Shown here: positions 25,782-34,881 of the stretch, piece by piece
How positions within the stretch are numbered: position 1 is the stretch's first letter
Layout of the letters: each line of letters begins with the position of its first letter
Notes under the pieces: generated by a model
Seen by the model: the letters and a program-made list of their open reading frames with translations, nothing else
What the model was told of the DNA's origin: nothing
The model's database searches: none
Source of the DNA: Streptomyces iakyrus
Lineage (GTDB): Bacteria > Actinomycetota > Actinomycetes > Streptomycetales > Streptomycetaceae
DNA length: 64,000 bases
Assembly (NCBI RefSeq): GCF_000717055.1
Contig: NZ_JNXI01000003.1
Location: forward strand, 372,001-436,000
Direction of reading: 5' to 3'
Position numbers and translations under genes: made by a program

Positions 25782-27227
25782 ATGTCAGCAGCCGAGGGTC
25801 CGCTCGTCGTCGGTGTGGACTCGTCCACCCAGTCCACCAAGGCGCTGGTGGTCGACGCGTCCACCGGCCGGGTGGTCGCGAGCGGCCAGGCGCCGCACTC
25901 GGTCTCCTCGGGCGCGGGACGCGAGACCGATCCGCGCCAGTGGTGGGACGCGCTGTGCGAGGCCCTGCGCCAGTGCGGTGATGCGGCGCACGAGGCCGCC
26001 GCCGTGTCGGTCGGCGGGCAGCAGCACGGCCTGGTCACCCTGGACGGCCAGGGCGAGCCGGTGCGGCCAGCCCTGCTGTGGAACGACGTCCGCTCGGCAC
26101 CGCAGGCCCGTCGGCTGACCGAGGAACTGGGCGGCGCGAAGTTCTGGGCCGACCGCACCGGAAGCGTGCCCGCGGCCTCGTTCACGGTCACGAAGTGGGC
26201 GTGGCTGGCCGAGCACGAACCGGAGGCGGTGCGTGCCACGAAGGCCGTGCGCCTCCCCCACGACTACCTCACCGAGCGGCTCACCGGGCAGGGCACGACC
26301 GACCGCGGCGACGTCTCGGGGACGGGCTGGTGGGCCTCCGGGACCGAGTCGTACGACGAGGAGATCCTCGGGCACGTGGGGCTCGACCCCGCCCTGCTGC
26401 CGCGGGTGGTCCGGCCCGGCGAGGTGGCGGGCACGGTGCGCGACGGCCACGACCTGCCGTTCTCCCGGGGCACCCTGGTCGCGCCCGGCACGGGCGACAA
26501 CGCCGCCGCCGCGCTGGGCCTCGGAGTGCGGCCGGGCGTACCGGTGATGAGCCTCGGCACCTCGGGCACGGTGTATGCCGTGTCGCGGCACCGGCCCGCC
26601 GATCCGAGCGGCACGGTGGCGGGCTTCGCGGACGCCCGCGGCGACTGGCTGCCGCTGGCCTGCACCCTGAACTGCACGCTCGCCGTCGACCGTGTCGCGG
26701 CGCTGCTGGGTCTGGACCGTGAGGCCGTGGAGCCCGGCACGGCCGTGACGCTCCTGCCCTACCTGGACGGCGAACGCACCCCGAACCTGCCCAACGCCTC
26801 CGGCCTGCTGCACGGCCTGCGCCACGACACGACCGCCGGCCAGTTGCTCCAGGCCGCCTACGACGGTGCCGTGCACTCCCTGCTCGGTGCGCTCGACCTG
26901 GTCCTCGACGAGGACGCAAACCGTTCGGATCCCCTGCTGCTGATCGGCGGCGGGGCCCGGGGCGCCGCCTGGCAGCAGACCGTGCGGCGGCTGTCGGGGC
27001 GTCCCGTTCAGGTACCGGAGGCCAGGGAGCTGGTCGCGCTGGGCGCCGCCGCGCAGGCGGCCGGGCTGCTCACCGGGGAGGACCCGGCTGCGGTCGCACG
27101 ACGCTGGGACACGGCGGCCGGGCCGGTGCTCGACGCCGTCGAGCGGGACGAGGAGACGCTGGCCAGGATCGCCGGGGTACTCTCCGACGCGGCTCCGCTG
27201 CTGGAGCGGCCCACGGACACCCACTGA
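25782..27227 (+). CDS. xylB: Xylulokinase
   Basis: The 481-residue FGGY-family sugar kinase phosphorylates D-xylulose with ATP to give xylulose 5-phosphate, feeding the pentose phosphate pathway. The N-terminus GVDSSTQSTKALVVD is the ATP-phosphate-binding motif. VGGQQHGLVTLD and LLWNDVRS bind the sugar, GTGDNAAAALG (Asp around residue 239) supplies the catalytic base, and PLLLIGGGARGAAWQQTVRRLSGRPV is the C-terminal FGGY signature. It is divergent from xylA and followed 15 bp later by the ROK regulator gene. The start is chosen from the GGGAGAAG ribosome-binding site. Confidence 0.96.
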   Translation: MSAAEGPLVVGVDSSTQSTKALVVDASTGRVVASGQAPHSVSSGAGRETDPRQWWDALCEALRQCGDAAHEAAAVSVGGQQHGLVTLDGQGEPVRPALLWNDVRSAPQARRLTEELGGAKFWADRTGSVPAASFTVTKWAWLAEHEPEAVRATKAVRLPHDYLTERLTGQGTTDRGDVSGTGWWASGTESYDEEILGHVGLDPALLPRVVRPGEVAGTVRDGHDLPFSRGTLVAPGTGDNAAAALGLGVRPGVPVMSLGTSGTVYAVSRHRPADPSGTVAGFADARGDWLPLACTLNCTLAVDRVAALLGLDREAVEPGTAVTLLPYLDGERTPNLPNASGLLHGLRHDTTAGQLLQAAYDGAVHSLLGALDLVLDEDANRSDPLLLIGGGARGAAWQQTVRRLSGRPVQVPEARELVALGAAAQAAGLLTGEDPAAVARRWDTAAGPVLDAVERDEETLARIAGVLSDAAPLLERPTDTH

Positions 27228-27242
27228 GGACTGGCGTCAGTC

Positions 27243-28451
27243 ATGACCGCACCGCTGCACGAGGCCCGCCCCTCGGGACCGGGACGCGCGCTGCCCGACA
27301 CCCAGCAGGGCATGCGCCGCCGCAACCTCGCCCGGGTCCTGCACGCCCTCCGCGCCGAGGGACCGCTGTCCCGGGCCGCCGTCGCCTCACGGATCGGCCT
27401 GACCCGGGCGGCGGTCTCGACGCTCGTCGACGAGCTCATCCGCTCGGGGCTCCTCGAAGAGCTGGGGCCGGAGCGGCCCGGCCGGGTGGGCCGGCCCGGT
27501 TCCGCGCTCGCCGTCAGCGGCCGCGGCCCGGCGGGCATCGGCGCGGAGGTCGGCGTCGACCATCTCGCGGTCTGCGCCGTCGACCTGCGCGGCACGACCC
27601 GGGCGCGGGCGATACGGCAGGGGGCGAACCGCGACCGCTCCCCTGAGCCCGTGCTCGCGGAGCTCACCGAGCTGATCCGGCAGGTCGTCGCCGAGGCGGA
27701 GGGCGAGGGCCTGTGGCCGGCCGGACTCGCCGTGGCCGTGCCGGGCCTGGTGGCGCGCGACGCCCGGACCGTCGTGCGCGCCCCCAACCTCGGCTGGCAC
27801 GACACGGACCTCGGCACACTGCTGCCGGCCGGCCTCCCGCTGACGGTGGACAACGAGGCCAACTTCGGCGCCCTCGCCGAACTCTGGCTGGGTGAGGACA
27901 CGCCCCGCGACTTCCTGCACGTCTCGGCGGAGATCGGTATCGGTGCGGCGGTCGTGGTGGACGGCGGGCTGCTGCGCGGAACCCGCGGCTTCGCAGGCGA
28001 GCTGGGTCACGTGCCGGTGCGGCCGGACGGACCGGAGTGCCCCTGCGGCGGCCGGGGCTGCCTGGAGCAGTACGCGGGTGAGGAGGCCGTGCTGCGCGCG
28101 GCCGGCCTGGAACCCGGCGAGGACCGGGTCGGCCTGCTCGCGGGGCGCGCCGCGCAGGGCGACGAGAACGTGCGCCGTGCCCTGCGCGACGCGGGTACGG
28201 CCTTCGGCGTGGCCCTGACCGGGGCGGTCAACCTGCTCGACCCGGAGAGCGTGGTCCTGGGCGGGGAACTGTCGGGTCTTGCGCCGTGGCTGCTGCCCTC
28301 GCTGCGGGACGAGCTGGCGCGGCGTACGGCAGGTCCGGTCTGCCCCGTGTCCGTGTCCGGACTGGGCCCTGAGGGCCCGCTGCTGGGGGCCGCGCACTCG
28401 GTGGTCCGGGCGGTGCTGGACGATCCGGCGGCCGTCGCCGGGCAGGCCTGA
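27243..28451 (+). CDS. ROK-family transcriptional regulator, probable xylose repressor
   Basis: The 402-residue protein has an N-terminal winged helix (RRRNLARVLHALRAEGPLSRAAVASRIGLTRAAVSTLVDELIRSGLL) and a C-terminal ROK sugar-kinase-like domain with VDNEANFGALAELWLGED, GIGAAVVVDGGLLRGTRGFAGELGHVPV, and the zinc-binding CPCGGRGCLEQYAG. This is the XylR/NagC architecture. It lies 15 bp after xylB on the same strand, so it is likely co-transcribed and autoregulated through the xylA-xylB intergenic operator. Direct sensing of xylose is inferred from context. Confidence 0.93.
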   Translation: MTAPLHEARPSGPGRALPDTQQGMRRRNLARVLHALRAEGPLSRAAVASRIGLTRAAVSTLVDELIRSGLLEELGPERPGRVGRPGSALAVSGRGPAGIGAEVGVDHLAVCAVDLRGTTRARAIRQGANRDRSPEPVLAELTELIRQVVAEAEGEGLWPAGLAVAVPGLVARDARTVVRAPNLGWHDTDLGTLLPAGLPLTVDNEANFGALAELWLGEDTPRDFLHVSAEIGIGAAVVVDGGLLRGTRGFAGELGHVPVRPDGPECPCGGRGCLEQYAGEEAVLRAAGLEPGEDRVGLLAGRAAQGDENVRRALRDAGTAFGVALTGAVNLLDPESVVLGGELSGLAPWLLPSLRDELARRTAGPVCPVSVSGLGPEGPLLGAAHSVVRAVLDDPAAVAGQA

Positions 28452-28708
28452 AACGGGCTGTCGCCCACAGTCGCCGGCAGGTCCGGTTCGGTTCCCTCCG
28501 CCCCGCCCTCCGCCTCGTCCTTCCGTCCCAATCACCCCACCGGGTGAGGGAGTTGTCCACAGTCGCGGCCCCGTCCACCGCATCGTGCCGCGTCCTGCTG
28601 ACCGGCCCGCAGGCGCCGTAACTTGCTCACACGGGCCGCGGCCGCAACGGCCGCCGCTCCGCAGCTGAGCAAGAGACTCCCTCCGCCGAGCCCGGAAGGC
28701 ACACACCC

Positions 28709-29371
28709 ATGGAACGGAACATGAAGCGGAACACGGCCCGGCACACGGCCCGGAACACCGAAGAGACCACCCCCTCCCCCAGCAGGCGAGTCCCCAGCAG
28801 GCGTGGCATTCTCGTGGGCGCCGCCCTCACCGCCGTCCCCGCCGTCCTGGCCTCCGGCACCCGGGCCGGTGCCCGTCCCCGGGCCGTCGACCACCCCGGA
28901 GCGGCGTGGCACCCCGCGAGCCGCAGGAACTACACGCCGTCGAACCGCCCGCGCGCCCACCCACTGCGCTACGTGGTCATCCACGTGGCGCAGACGACCT
29001 ACTCCGGCACCCTGTCCGTCTTCAGGAACCCCAGGACGAAGGTGTCCGCGCACTACGTGGTGCGCTCCTCCGACGGGCATGTCGCGCAGTGCGTGCGCGA
29101 TTCCGACATCGCCTGGCACGCGGGGAACTGGGACTACAACACCCGCAGCATCGGCATCGAGCACGAAGGCTGGGTGGACCGGCCCGGGTACTTCACCGAC
29201 GTCATGTACGAGCGGTCGGCCCGGCTCACCGCGGCGATCTGCGAGAGGTACGACATCCCGAGGAACCGGGCCCACATCATCGGCCATCACGAGGTACCGG
29301 GCAGCGACCACACCGACCCGGGCCGGCACTGGGACTGGAAGCGCTACCTCAGACTCGTCAAATCCGCCTGA
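28709..29371 (+). CDS. Secreted N-acetylmuramoyl-L-alanine amidase (amidase_2/PGRP-like)
   Basis: The 220-residue protein has a long basic N-terminus with SRRGILVGAALTAVPAVLASG, a possible twin-arginine signal, then an amidase_2 domain: RYVVIHVAQTTYSGTLSVFRNP, SAHYVVRSSDGHVAQCVRDSDIAWHAGNWDYNTRSIGIEHEGW, and HIIGHHEVPGSDHTDPGRHWDW. The zinc ligands are visible as His in VVIHV, His in IGHHE, and the DHTDPG site. It cleaves the bond between muramic acid and the stem peptide of peptidoglycan, outside the cell. Several in-frame ATGs at the start leave the exact N-terminus open. The 257-bp upstream gap has a TAACTT -10-like element near 28619. Confidence 0.92.
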   Translation: MERNMKRNTARHTARNTEETTPSPSRRVPSRRGILVGAALTAVPAVLASGTRAGARPRAVDHPGAAWHPASRRNYTPSNRPRAHPLRYVVIHVAQTTYSGTLSVFRNPRTKVSAHYVVRSSDGHVAQCVRDSDIAWHAGNWDYNTRSIGIEHEGWVDRPGYFTDVMYERSARLTAAICERYDIPRNRAHIIGHHEVPGSDHTDPGRHWDWKRYLRLVKSA

Positions 29372-29465
29372 GAACCAGGTCGGAGGCCCTACGATCCACC
29401 TCACGTCCCGGTTACAAATCGCTCAACCCCTGGTTGCGGACCGGTAAGCAGGCGACGATGGGGGC

Positions 29466-29864
29466 ATGACTCTGGCCCAGCGCGCCATGGAGCGCCTGCA
29501 GGCCTGGCCCGACCTCATGGCGGGCCCGGCGAGTTGCGGTACCGGAAAGGCGCTCCGTTCCGTCCGTGACGAGATCGTTCACTTCCACTCCTCACGGGAC
29601 GTGGACCTCCACCTCACTCGCCGGGCCATCCAGCGCATCCATTCCGACCTCGCTGGTTCGAGCGCGATCCACCTGCTGCCCGGATCGGGCTGGGTGACCA
29701 TCCACCTCGACTGCGAGGCGGACATCGACCTGCTGCTGAGTCTGGTGAGCATCGCCCTCAAGGCCCACCAGGCGCCCCCCGCCGATGACGACGGGCGGCG
29801 GCCCGCCGGGTGCAACTTCCGCCGGGTCACCGTGCTTCCGCGTGACGCCGTGGCGGGCGGCTGA
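29466..29864 (+). CDS. DUF5519 (luciferase-family annotated) protein
   Basis: The 132-residue protein matches the small family often annotated luciferase family protein (DUF5519): LQAWPDLMAGPASCGTGKALRSVRDEIVHFHSSRDVDLHLTRRAIQRI, then HLLPGSGWVTIHLDCEADIDLLLSLVSIALKAHQ. The name is historic and no light-emitting or flavin-dependent function is implied. It lies in the same frame as the next gene, from which it is separated only by its TGA stop and one ACC codon before a TTG. The role is unknown, possibly linked to the adjacent methyltransferase-NUDIX protein. Confidence 0.85.
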   Translation: MTLAQRAMERLQAWPDLMAGPASCGTGKALRSVRDEIVHFHSSRDVDLHLTRRAIQRIHSDLAGSSAIHLLPGSGWVTIHLDCEADIDLLLSLVSIALKAHQAPPADDDGRRPAGCNFRRVTVLPRDAVAGG

Positions 29865-29867
29865 ACC

Positions 29868-31040
29868 TTGGCGGACGAACCGGAGGCGGTCAACGCCGAG
29901 GCCTGGGACGCGTACGGGGCGCACCATCTGCGACGGGGCACGGTCCTGCCCGAAGTGACGGACATCGGCTGGGGGTTCGCGGGCGGCGGGCCGGGGAGCG
30001 AGGTGCTCGGGGAGCTGACGGGCCGACGGGTGCTGGACCTCGGGTGCGGTACGGCCCGGCACGCCGCCCACCTGGTCCGGGCCCACGGCGCGCTGGTGGA
30101 CGCCGTCGACGCCTCGGCCGGGCAGTACGAGCGGGCCCGGGCACGCTACGGCGAACTGCCCGGGCTGCGGCTGGTGCTCGGCGACGCCGTGGAGCATCTG
30201 CGAACGGCGGAGCCGTACGACGTCGTCTACTCCGTCAACGCCGTCCCGTACGTCGACCCGCACCGGCTGCTGCCCGCCCTCGCCGGGGCGCTGAGGCCGG
30301 GAGGCAGGCTCTGCTTCACGGTGCTGCACAGCAACAGCCGGGGTGACGGACCGTCGGACCGGGTCGCCGCCCGGCCCGAGGTGCTGCGGCTGGCGGGTGG
30401 CGGTGAGGTCACCGTCCGGATGTGGGTGCTCACGCCGGAGCTCTGGACGGCGCTGCTCACCGAGTACGGGCTCCGCGTGGAGGGGATCGACGTCCTCGAC
30501 ACGCCGGAGGAGGGCAACCGGGCCTCCTACCGGCTCTTCCGGGTGACCCGGCCCGTCCGGGTCTCCTCCCGGCCGCGCGTCGACAAGGCGCCGCCGCCGC
30601 ACGCGGCGATCGGGGTGGGTGCGGTCCTGTACGGTCCGCGCGGGCTGCTTCTGGGCCGGCACCGGCGCGGGACGTGGGAGCTGCCCGGCGGGACGGTCGA
30701 GCCCGGCGAGTCGTTGCAGGAGACGGTCGTGCGGGAGCTCGGCGAGGAGACGGGCCTCGCGGCACGGCCCGAGGACGTCCGGCTGCTCGGGACGCTCCTG
30801 GACGACGCCGGCGGTGTCGTCCGTGTGACCGTGCCCGCCCTGGTCACCGGCTGGCGCGGGGAGCCGTCGGACCAGCCCGGGGAGAGCGTGGGCCGCTGGC
30901 GCTGGTTCGCCCTGGGCCGGCTGCCGGAGCAGCTGTTCGTGTGCAGTGCGCAGGCCCTCACCGCCTGGCGGCCCGGACTGCCGATCGACCACACGCCCGC
31001 GCACTACACGCCGTACGCCACCGGAACGGGGGACAGCTGA
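29868..31040 (+). CDS. Methyltransferase-NUDIX hydrolase fusion protein
   Basis: The 390-residue protein joins two enzymes. Residues about 1-230 form a class I SAM methyltransferase ([63 protein letters not shown]). Residues about 245-375 are a NUDIX domain with the box [24 protein letters not shown], matching Gx5Ex7REUxEExGU. Such fusions occur in actinobacteria, and a shared substrate, perhaps a nucleotide-linked intermediate, is inferred. The best start is the TTG at 29868, four bases past the DUF5519 stop and in the same frame; the ribosome-binding site is weak, so translational re-initiation is likely. A terminator with a U-tract follows the stop. Confidence 0.9.
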   Translation: MADEPEAVNAEAWDAYGAHHLRRGTVLPEVTDIGWGFAGGGPGSEVLGELTGRRVLDLGCGTARHAAHLVRAHGALVDAVDASAGQYERARARYGELPGLRLVLGDAVEHLRTAEPYDVVYSVNAVPYVDPHRLLPALAGALRPGGRLCFTVLHSNSRGDGPSDRVAARPEVLRLAGGGEVTVRMWVLTPELWTALLTEYGLRVEGIDVLDTPEEGNRASYRLFRVTRPVRVSSRPRVDKAPPPHAAIGVGAVLYGPRGLLLGRHRRGTWELPGGTVEPGESLQETVVRELGEETGLAARPEDVRLLGTLLDDAGGVVRVTVPALVTGWRGEPSDQPGESVGRWRWFALGRLPEQLFVCSAQALTAWRPGLPIDHTPAHYTPYATGTGDS

Positions 31041-31041
31041 A

Positions 31042-31064
31042 GCACCCAGAGGGGTGCGATTTTT
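31042..31064 (+). terminator. Rho-independent terminator with U-tract
   Basis: GCACCC and GGGTGC arms flank a 4-nt AGAG loop and are followed, after GA, by five T residues (31060-31064). It starts 2 bp after the methyltransferase-NUDIX stop. A true U-tract is uncommon in Streptomyces, so this is a strong call. Confidence 0.85.
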
Positions 31065-31167
31065 CAGCCGTTCCCGCGTGTGGGGTGCTCAGCCGCCCTG
31101 CCGGCCCCCGTGGTCTGGTGCACTGCCCCTGAGGGTCCCGACAGTTGACGAGGCATCAGGGGGCACG

Positions 31168-32403
31168 ATGGCAGGTCGTCGCAGGCGACGGGGTGCAGGC
31201 AGAGCGGTACTGGCGTTCCTCACGGCGTTCGGCGCGCTGACCGGTGCGGCCCTGGCGGGGGCGGCCCCGGCCGGTGCCGTCCAGAAGGGCGTGCGGGTCG
31301 CACCGGGCGTGACGTACGAGGAGTTCGACATCACGGCGGCCAAGGGGGTGACGCACGCACATGTCCTGAGGGTCGACCTGGGCAACCCGCAGGTACGGGT
31401 CGATCTGCTGTACCCGGGGGCGGTGGCCGCACGGGGGCGGGTCTCGGCGATGGCGAACAGCCAGGGCGCGGTGGCCGGTGTCAACGGTGACTTCTTCAAC
31501 ATCACCGAGACGCAGCACCCGGGTGTGGAAGCGACCGGCGCGAGTGTGGGTCCGGCGATCGCGGACGGGCGGACCCTCAAGGCGGCGGTGCCGAACGGCC
31601 AGCGGTTCGGGCCGGCGCTGCCGCCCGGGACGACCACCGAGGACGTGTTCGGCGTCGGCACCGACGGGCGGGCCCGGCTGGACCGGCTGACCCTGAAGGG
31701 GTCGGTGAGTACGGCCGAGGCGCAGCTGCCTCTCGGCGGGCTCAACCAGTACGCGCTGCCGGTGGGTTCGGTCGGGGCGTTCACCTCCGAGTGGGGCAGC
31801 GTCTCCCGGGTGCGCGCCACGTGTGGCACGGACACCGACCGTGCCGCTCCGTGCAGCACGGATACCTATGAGGTGACGGTCCGTGACGGCCGGGTCGTCT
31901 CGGCCGCCGACACCCCGGGCAGCGGTCCCATCGCCGCGGGGACCACCGTGCTGGTCGGCCGGGAGGCGGGCGCCCAGCAGCTGCGCAAGTTCTCCACCGG
32001 CGAGTCGGTCGAGGTCGAGCACGGCCTCGTGGCGGCCGGGGACGGCGTCGCCTACCGGCTCGCCGTCGGCGGCTACCCGGTGCTCTCCGGCGGGCAGCCG
32101 CTGCCGGGGCTCGACGACACGACGTCGGCCGTCCGTACCGCCGTGGGAATCGCCGACGGCGGGCGGCGCCTGCTGCTGCTCGCGCTGGACGGCGCCGCCG
32201 CCTACCGCAGCGGCCTGACGATCGCCGAGGTCGCCGGCACCCTGCGGAAGCTGGGCGCGGAGGACGCCTTCAGCCTGGACGGCGGCGGGTCGTCGACCCT
32301 GGTCGCGCGCAGTCCCGGCGCGAGCGCGGTCTCCGTGCGCAACCATCCCAGCGGCGGCTCCGAACGCCCCGTGCCGAACGGCATCGGCGTGTTCTCGGGG
32401 TGA
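31168..32403 (+). CDS. Secreted phosphodiester glycosidase (NAGPA-like)
   Basis: The 411-residue protein has an N-terminal signal peptide: a run of Arg (RRRRRGAGR), then LAFLTAFGALTGAALAGAAPAGA with a predicted Ala-x-Ala cleavage site. The mature part is a phosphodiester glycosidase (NAGPA) domain, recognisable by AVAGVNGDFFNITETQHPGVEATGASV, QYALPVGSVGAFTSEWG and the terminal AEDAFSLDGGGSSTLVAR and PNGIGVFS. Enzymes of this fold hydrolyse N-acetylglucosamine-1-phosphodiester or related exopolysaccharide bonds. It presumably acts on cell-surface glycopolymers (inference). A GGGGG ribosome-binding site precedes the ATG. Its stop is 3 bp from that of the converging small membrane gene. Confidence 0.9.
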   Translation: MAGRRRRRGAGRAVLAFLTAFGALTGAALAGAAPAGAVQKGVRVAPGVTYEEFDITAAKGVTHAHVLRVDLGNPQVRVDLLYPGAVAARGRVSAMANSQGAVAGVNGDFFNITETQHPGVEATGASVGPAIADGRTLKAAVPNGQRFGPALPPGTTTEDVFGVGTDGRARLDRLTLKGSVSTAEAQLPLGGLNQYALPVGSVGAFTSEWGSVSRVRATCGTDTDRAAPCSTDTYEVTVRDGRVVSAADTPGSGPIAAGTTVLVGREAGAQQLRKFSTGESVEVEHGLVAAGDGVAYRLAVGGYPVLSGGQPLPGLDDTTSAVRTAVGIADGGRRLLLLALDGAAAYRSGLTIAEVAGTLRKLGAEDAFSLDGGGSSTLVARSPGASAVSVRNHPSGGSERPVPNGIGVFSG

Positions 32404-32406
32404 CGT

Positions 32407-32601
32407 TCAGGGCCGCAGGCCGCTGACGATCTCGGCCGTAGCGGTGAGGCCGCTGTGGATGGTGGGGGCGACGCTGGTGCTGGCCAGTGAGAAGCCGAGC
32501 AGCAGGCAGACCAGCGCGTGGGAGATCTTCAGTCCGCCGTTGCGCAGGAAGATCACCGCAAGGATCGCGAGCAGCAGCACCACAGAGATGGAAATGGCCA
32601 T
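32407..32601 (-). CDS. Small conserved two-helix membrane protein (64 aa)
   Basis: The sequence MAISISVVLLLAILAVIFLRNGGLKISHALVCLLLGFSLASTSVAPTIHSGLTATAEIVSGL contains two hydrophobic stretches separated by RNGGLKISH. A GGAGTTGACG ribosome-binding site supports the chosen ATG over an upstream in-frame one at 32619. Similar short membrane proteins recur in Streptomyces, sometimes in several copies, but have no assigned role. The upstream region up to the GDPD gene holds a recurrent repeat-like motif. Confidence 0.75.
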   Translation of the reverse strand: MAISISVVLLLAILAVIFLRNGGLKISHALVCLLLGFSLASTSVAPTIHSGLTATAEIVSGLRP

Positions 32602-32714
32602 CGTCAACTCCTCCGCCACGCCGCCACGTCCGGTTCACGGCGTTCGGCCGTAAGTGTGGCGTAGCGGAGGGTTCGTCCGGGCGGCTGGGCTGTCCGCCGA
32701 ACGTGTGGTGTCCC

Positions 32715-32750
32715 GCTGCCGCCCCTAGGGCCCGTCGTTTGGATCAGGCC
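32715..32750. repeat. Recurrent Streptomyces intergenic motif at GDPD gene end
   Basis: The segment includes CCGCCCCTAGGGCCCGTCG followed by TTTGGATCAGGCCG. It resembles short sequence elements that recur between genes in Streptomyces chromosomes (recalled, not searched). It provides the last few codons of the GDPD gene (DPNDGP-stop on the minus strand). Confidence 0.4.
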
Positions 32751-33609
32751 GCAGACGCGGGGCGTCGAGGAACGCCGCCAGTCCGGCAAGGTCGTCGGTG
32801 TTGAGGTGGTCGACGCCGGCGGCGAGCAGTTCGCCCCAGAGTGCGTCGCGGGCGGGTCCGGCCAGGTCCGGGGTCGCCCAGAACCGCACCTTCTGCCCCC
32901 GCTGGTGGGCGGTCCTGACGATGCCCCGCAGCTTCTGCCGCTCGGCGTCCGGGAAGGCGCCAATTCCCCGCCAGGTGAAGTTGAGCGTCCAGTTGTCGCT
33001 GATCAGCGGGATGAGGGAGGCGGGTGCCGGGCTGCCGAGGTCGGCGAGGCGCCCGTCGTAGAAGGCGCGCCGGACGGTCTGGGCCTCCATGGGCGCGCGG
33101 GCCGCGCGGTCGCCGGAGACCACGGCGGTGACCGGGCCGCGGCGGACGCGGCCATGGGTGTACGTCGTGAACAGGTGCCGGTGGCGCCTGAGGTGGCGGT
33201 CGAGTTCGCGGTACGTCGAGGAGCCCTCGGTCTTGATGTCGATGAGCAGTTGCAGTGAGCCGCGGTGGCCCCGGTACACCGTGCCGCGGTTGGCGCGGAC
33301 GCGGGCGGCGAGCGGGTCGAGGTAGAGGGACTCCAGGGTGCGGGAGGGGTCGAGGTCCTCCGGATCGTGGGCGACGAGGAGCTGGTCGCCCACGAGGTAG
33401 ATGTCCGCCTCGACGCTGCCGAAGCGGTGGTCGAGGGCGTCGAACAGGGGGCGCGGGTGCTCGTAGTCGTTGTGGGCGTGGGCGCGCCACAACGGGCGGG
33501 GCCTGTGCGTGCGTTCACCGGCCTGTGCGGGGGCGGCGGGGAGGGCGATCGAGCCCGCGAGGGCCGCGCCGAGGGTGGTGAGGGCCGTGCGACGGGTGGT
33601 GAGGGCCAT
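32725..33609 (-). CDS. Tat-exported GDPD / PI-PLC-like phosphodiesterase
   Basis: The 294-residue protein has a twin-arginine-type signal, TTRRTALTTLGAALAGSIALPAAPAQA, and a TIM-barrel phosphodiesterase domain. The motifs are AHNDYEHPRPLFDALDHRFGSVEADIYLVGDQLLVAHDPEDL (the His...Glu-x-Asp...His pattern of GDPD/PI-PLC enzymes), LLIDIKTEG, and a final LNTDDLAGLAAFLDA. It is expected to hydrolyse glycerophosphodiesters or related phospholipid headgroups outside the membrane. The C-terminal few residues come from a recurrent intergenic motif. The gene precedes, on the same strand, the small membrane gene at 32407. Confidence 0.88.
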   Translation of the reverse strand: MALTTRRTALTTLGAALAGSIALPAAPAQAGERTHRPRPLWRAHAHNDYEHPRPLFDALDHRFGSVEADIYLVGDQLLVAHDPEDLDPSRTLESLYLDPLAARVRANRGTVYRGHRGSLQLLIDIKTEGSSTYRELDRHLRRHRHLFTTYTHGRVRRGPVTAVVSGDRAARAPMEAQTVRRAFYDGRLADLGSPAPASLIPLISDNWTLNFTWRGIGAFPDAERQKLRGIVRTAHQRGQKVRFWATPDLAGPARDALWGELLAAGVDHLNTDDLAGLAAFLDAPRLRPDPNDGP

Positions 33610-33738
33610 GCTCTGCCTCCCTGGGGATGCCGTACGGGGACCCTGCGAGTATGGGGTCCCGACAGCTCAAGGAGCAGGCCTGGGGGCGGAGTTGGCCGGA
33701 CCGCCGCCACGCGTTCACTTCACCGGGCCGGGCGCCCG

Positions 33739-33770
33739 GAAAGGCCCGCCCCTGGTGGGACGGGCCTTTC
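33739..33770 (-). terminator. Hairpin terminator after acyl-CoA dehydrogenase operon
   Basis: Arms GAAAGGCCCG (33739-33748) and CGGGCCTTTC (33761-33770) form a perfect 10-bp stem with a 12-nt loop, 38 bp beyond the stop of the minus-strand acyl-CoA dehydrogenase gene. The AAAG/CTTT ends add a short U-like tract on either strand. Confidence 0.75.
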
Positions 33771-33807
33771 GGGGATCCAGCCGTTCAACGGCCTCGGCGG
33801 ACGGACG

Positions 33808-34881
33808 TCAGGGGGCCTGGAGGTCGGCCAGTGCCGTCAGTGCCTCCCGGTGGGCGCCCGGCGTGCCGTAGGCGATCGAGTCGGCCTTGGCGCGCTTGAG
33901 GTAGAGATGCACGGGGTGCTCCCACGTCATGCCGATGCCGCCGTGCAGTTGCAGGGCTTCCTCGGCGGCGTGCACGGCCACGGGCGCCGCATAGGCCTGG
34001 GAGACGGTGACGGCCATGTCCACGTCGTGGCCGTTCGCCAGGGCGTCGGCAGCGTTGCGGGCGGCCGCACGGGTGTTGACGACTTCCAGCCACAGCTGGG
34101 CCAGCCGGTGCTTGATCGCCTGGAAGCCGCCGACGGGCCGGTTGAACTGCTTGCGTTCCTTCAGGTAGCGGACGGTCTCCGTCAGCGTCCACTCGGCGAG
34201 CCCGAACTGCTCGGAGGCGAGCAGTCCGGCGCCGGCCCGCAGTGCTCGGCGCACGGCGGGTTCGGCGTCGCCCAGCAGCCGGCCCCGCACCCCGTCGAGG
34301 GTGACGGTCGCGAGCGGCCGGGTCAGGTCCAGGGAGGTCTGGGGCGTGACGGTCGCGGTGGTGGCGTCGACGGCGTACAGACCGCCGTCGTCGGCGGGAA
34401 CGAGCAGCACGTCGGCGACGGCCGCGTCGGCGATGCCGGTCAGTTCGCCGTGCAGCAGCCCGTCCTCGTGCCGGACGACCCGGTAGGCGGCGCCCGGCGC
34501 GACGTTGAGGGCGACCGCGAGCGCGCCGATCGTCGTGCCGGTCGCGAGGTCGCGCAGGAGGTCGTCGGTGCCGCAGGCCAGCAGGGCCTCGGTGGCGACG
34601 ACCGCGCTCGTCAGGTAGGGCACGGGCGCGACCGCGCGTCCCAGTTCCTCCAGCACGACGGCGGCTTCGCGGTGCGTGGCGCCCTGGCCGTCCAGTTCCT
34701 CGGGGACGAGCAGGCCGGCGAGGCCCATGCCGTCGGTGAGCGCCTTCCACAGGGCCAGGTGGTGCGGGGTGCCCGACTCGGTGCGGGCGATGACGCCGGG
34801 GGCGTCGCAGTGGTCGGTGAGCAGGTCGCGTACGGCCGCGCGCAGCGCCTCTTCCTCTTCCGAGTACAACAGGTCGCTCAT
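33808..34881 (-). CDS. Acyl-CoA dehydrogenase family protein (last of operon)
   Basis: The 357-residue protein starts MSDLLYSEEEEALRAAVRDLLTDHCD and has the ACAD fold, with ALNVAPGAAYRVV in the middle beta domain and GLLASEQFGLAEWTLTETVRYLKERKQFNRPVGGFQAIKHRLAQLW and ALQLHGGIGMTWEHPVHLYLKRAKAD in the C-terminal helices. The length and a somewhat degenerate middle domain match the smaller partner of heterodimeric ACAD pairs (as in actinobacterial steroid/cholesterol ACADs). Its ATG overlaps the stop of the upstream ACAD gene by 4 bp, consistent with a tightly coupled alpha/beta dehydrogenase. The substrate is unknown. Confidence 0.92.
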   Translation of the reverse strand: MSDLLYSEEEEALRAAVRDLLTDHCDAPGVIARTESGTPHHLALWKALTDGMGLAGLLVPEELDGQGATHREAAVVLEELGRAVAPVPYLTSAVVATEALLACGTDDLLRDLATGTTIGALAVALNVAPGAAYRVVRHEDGLLHGELTGIADAAVADVLLVPADDGGLYAVDATTATVTPQTSLDLTRPLATVTLDGVRGRLLGDAEPAVRRALRAGAGLLASEQFGLAEWTLTETVRYLKERKQFNRPVGGFQAIKHRLAQLWLEVVNTRAAARNAADALANGHDVDMAVTVSQAYAAPVAVHAAEEALQLHGGIGMTWEHPVHLYLKRAKADSIAYGTPGAHREALTALADLQAP

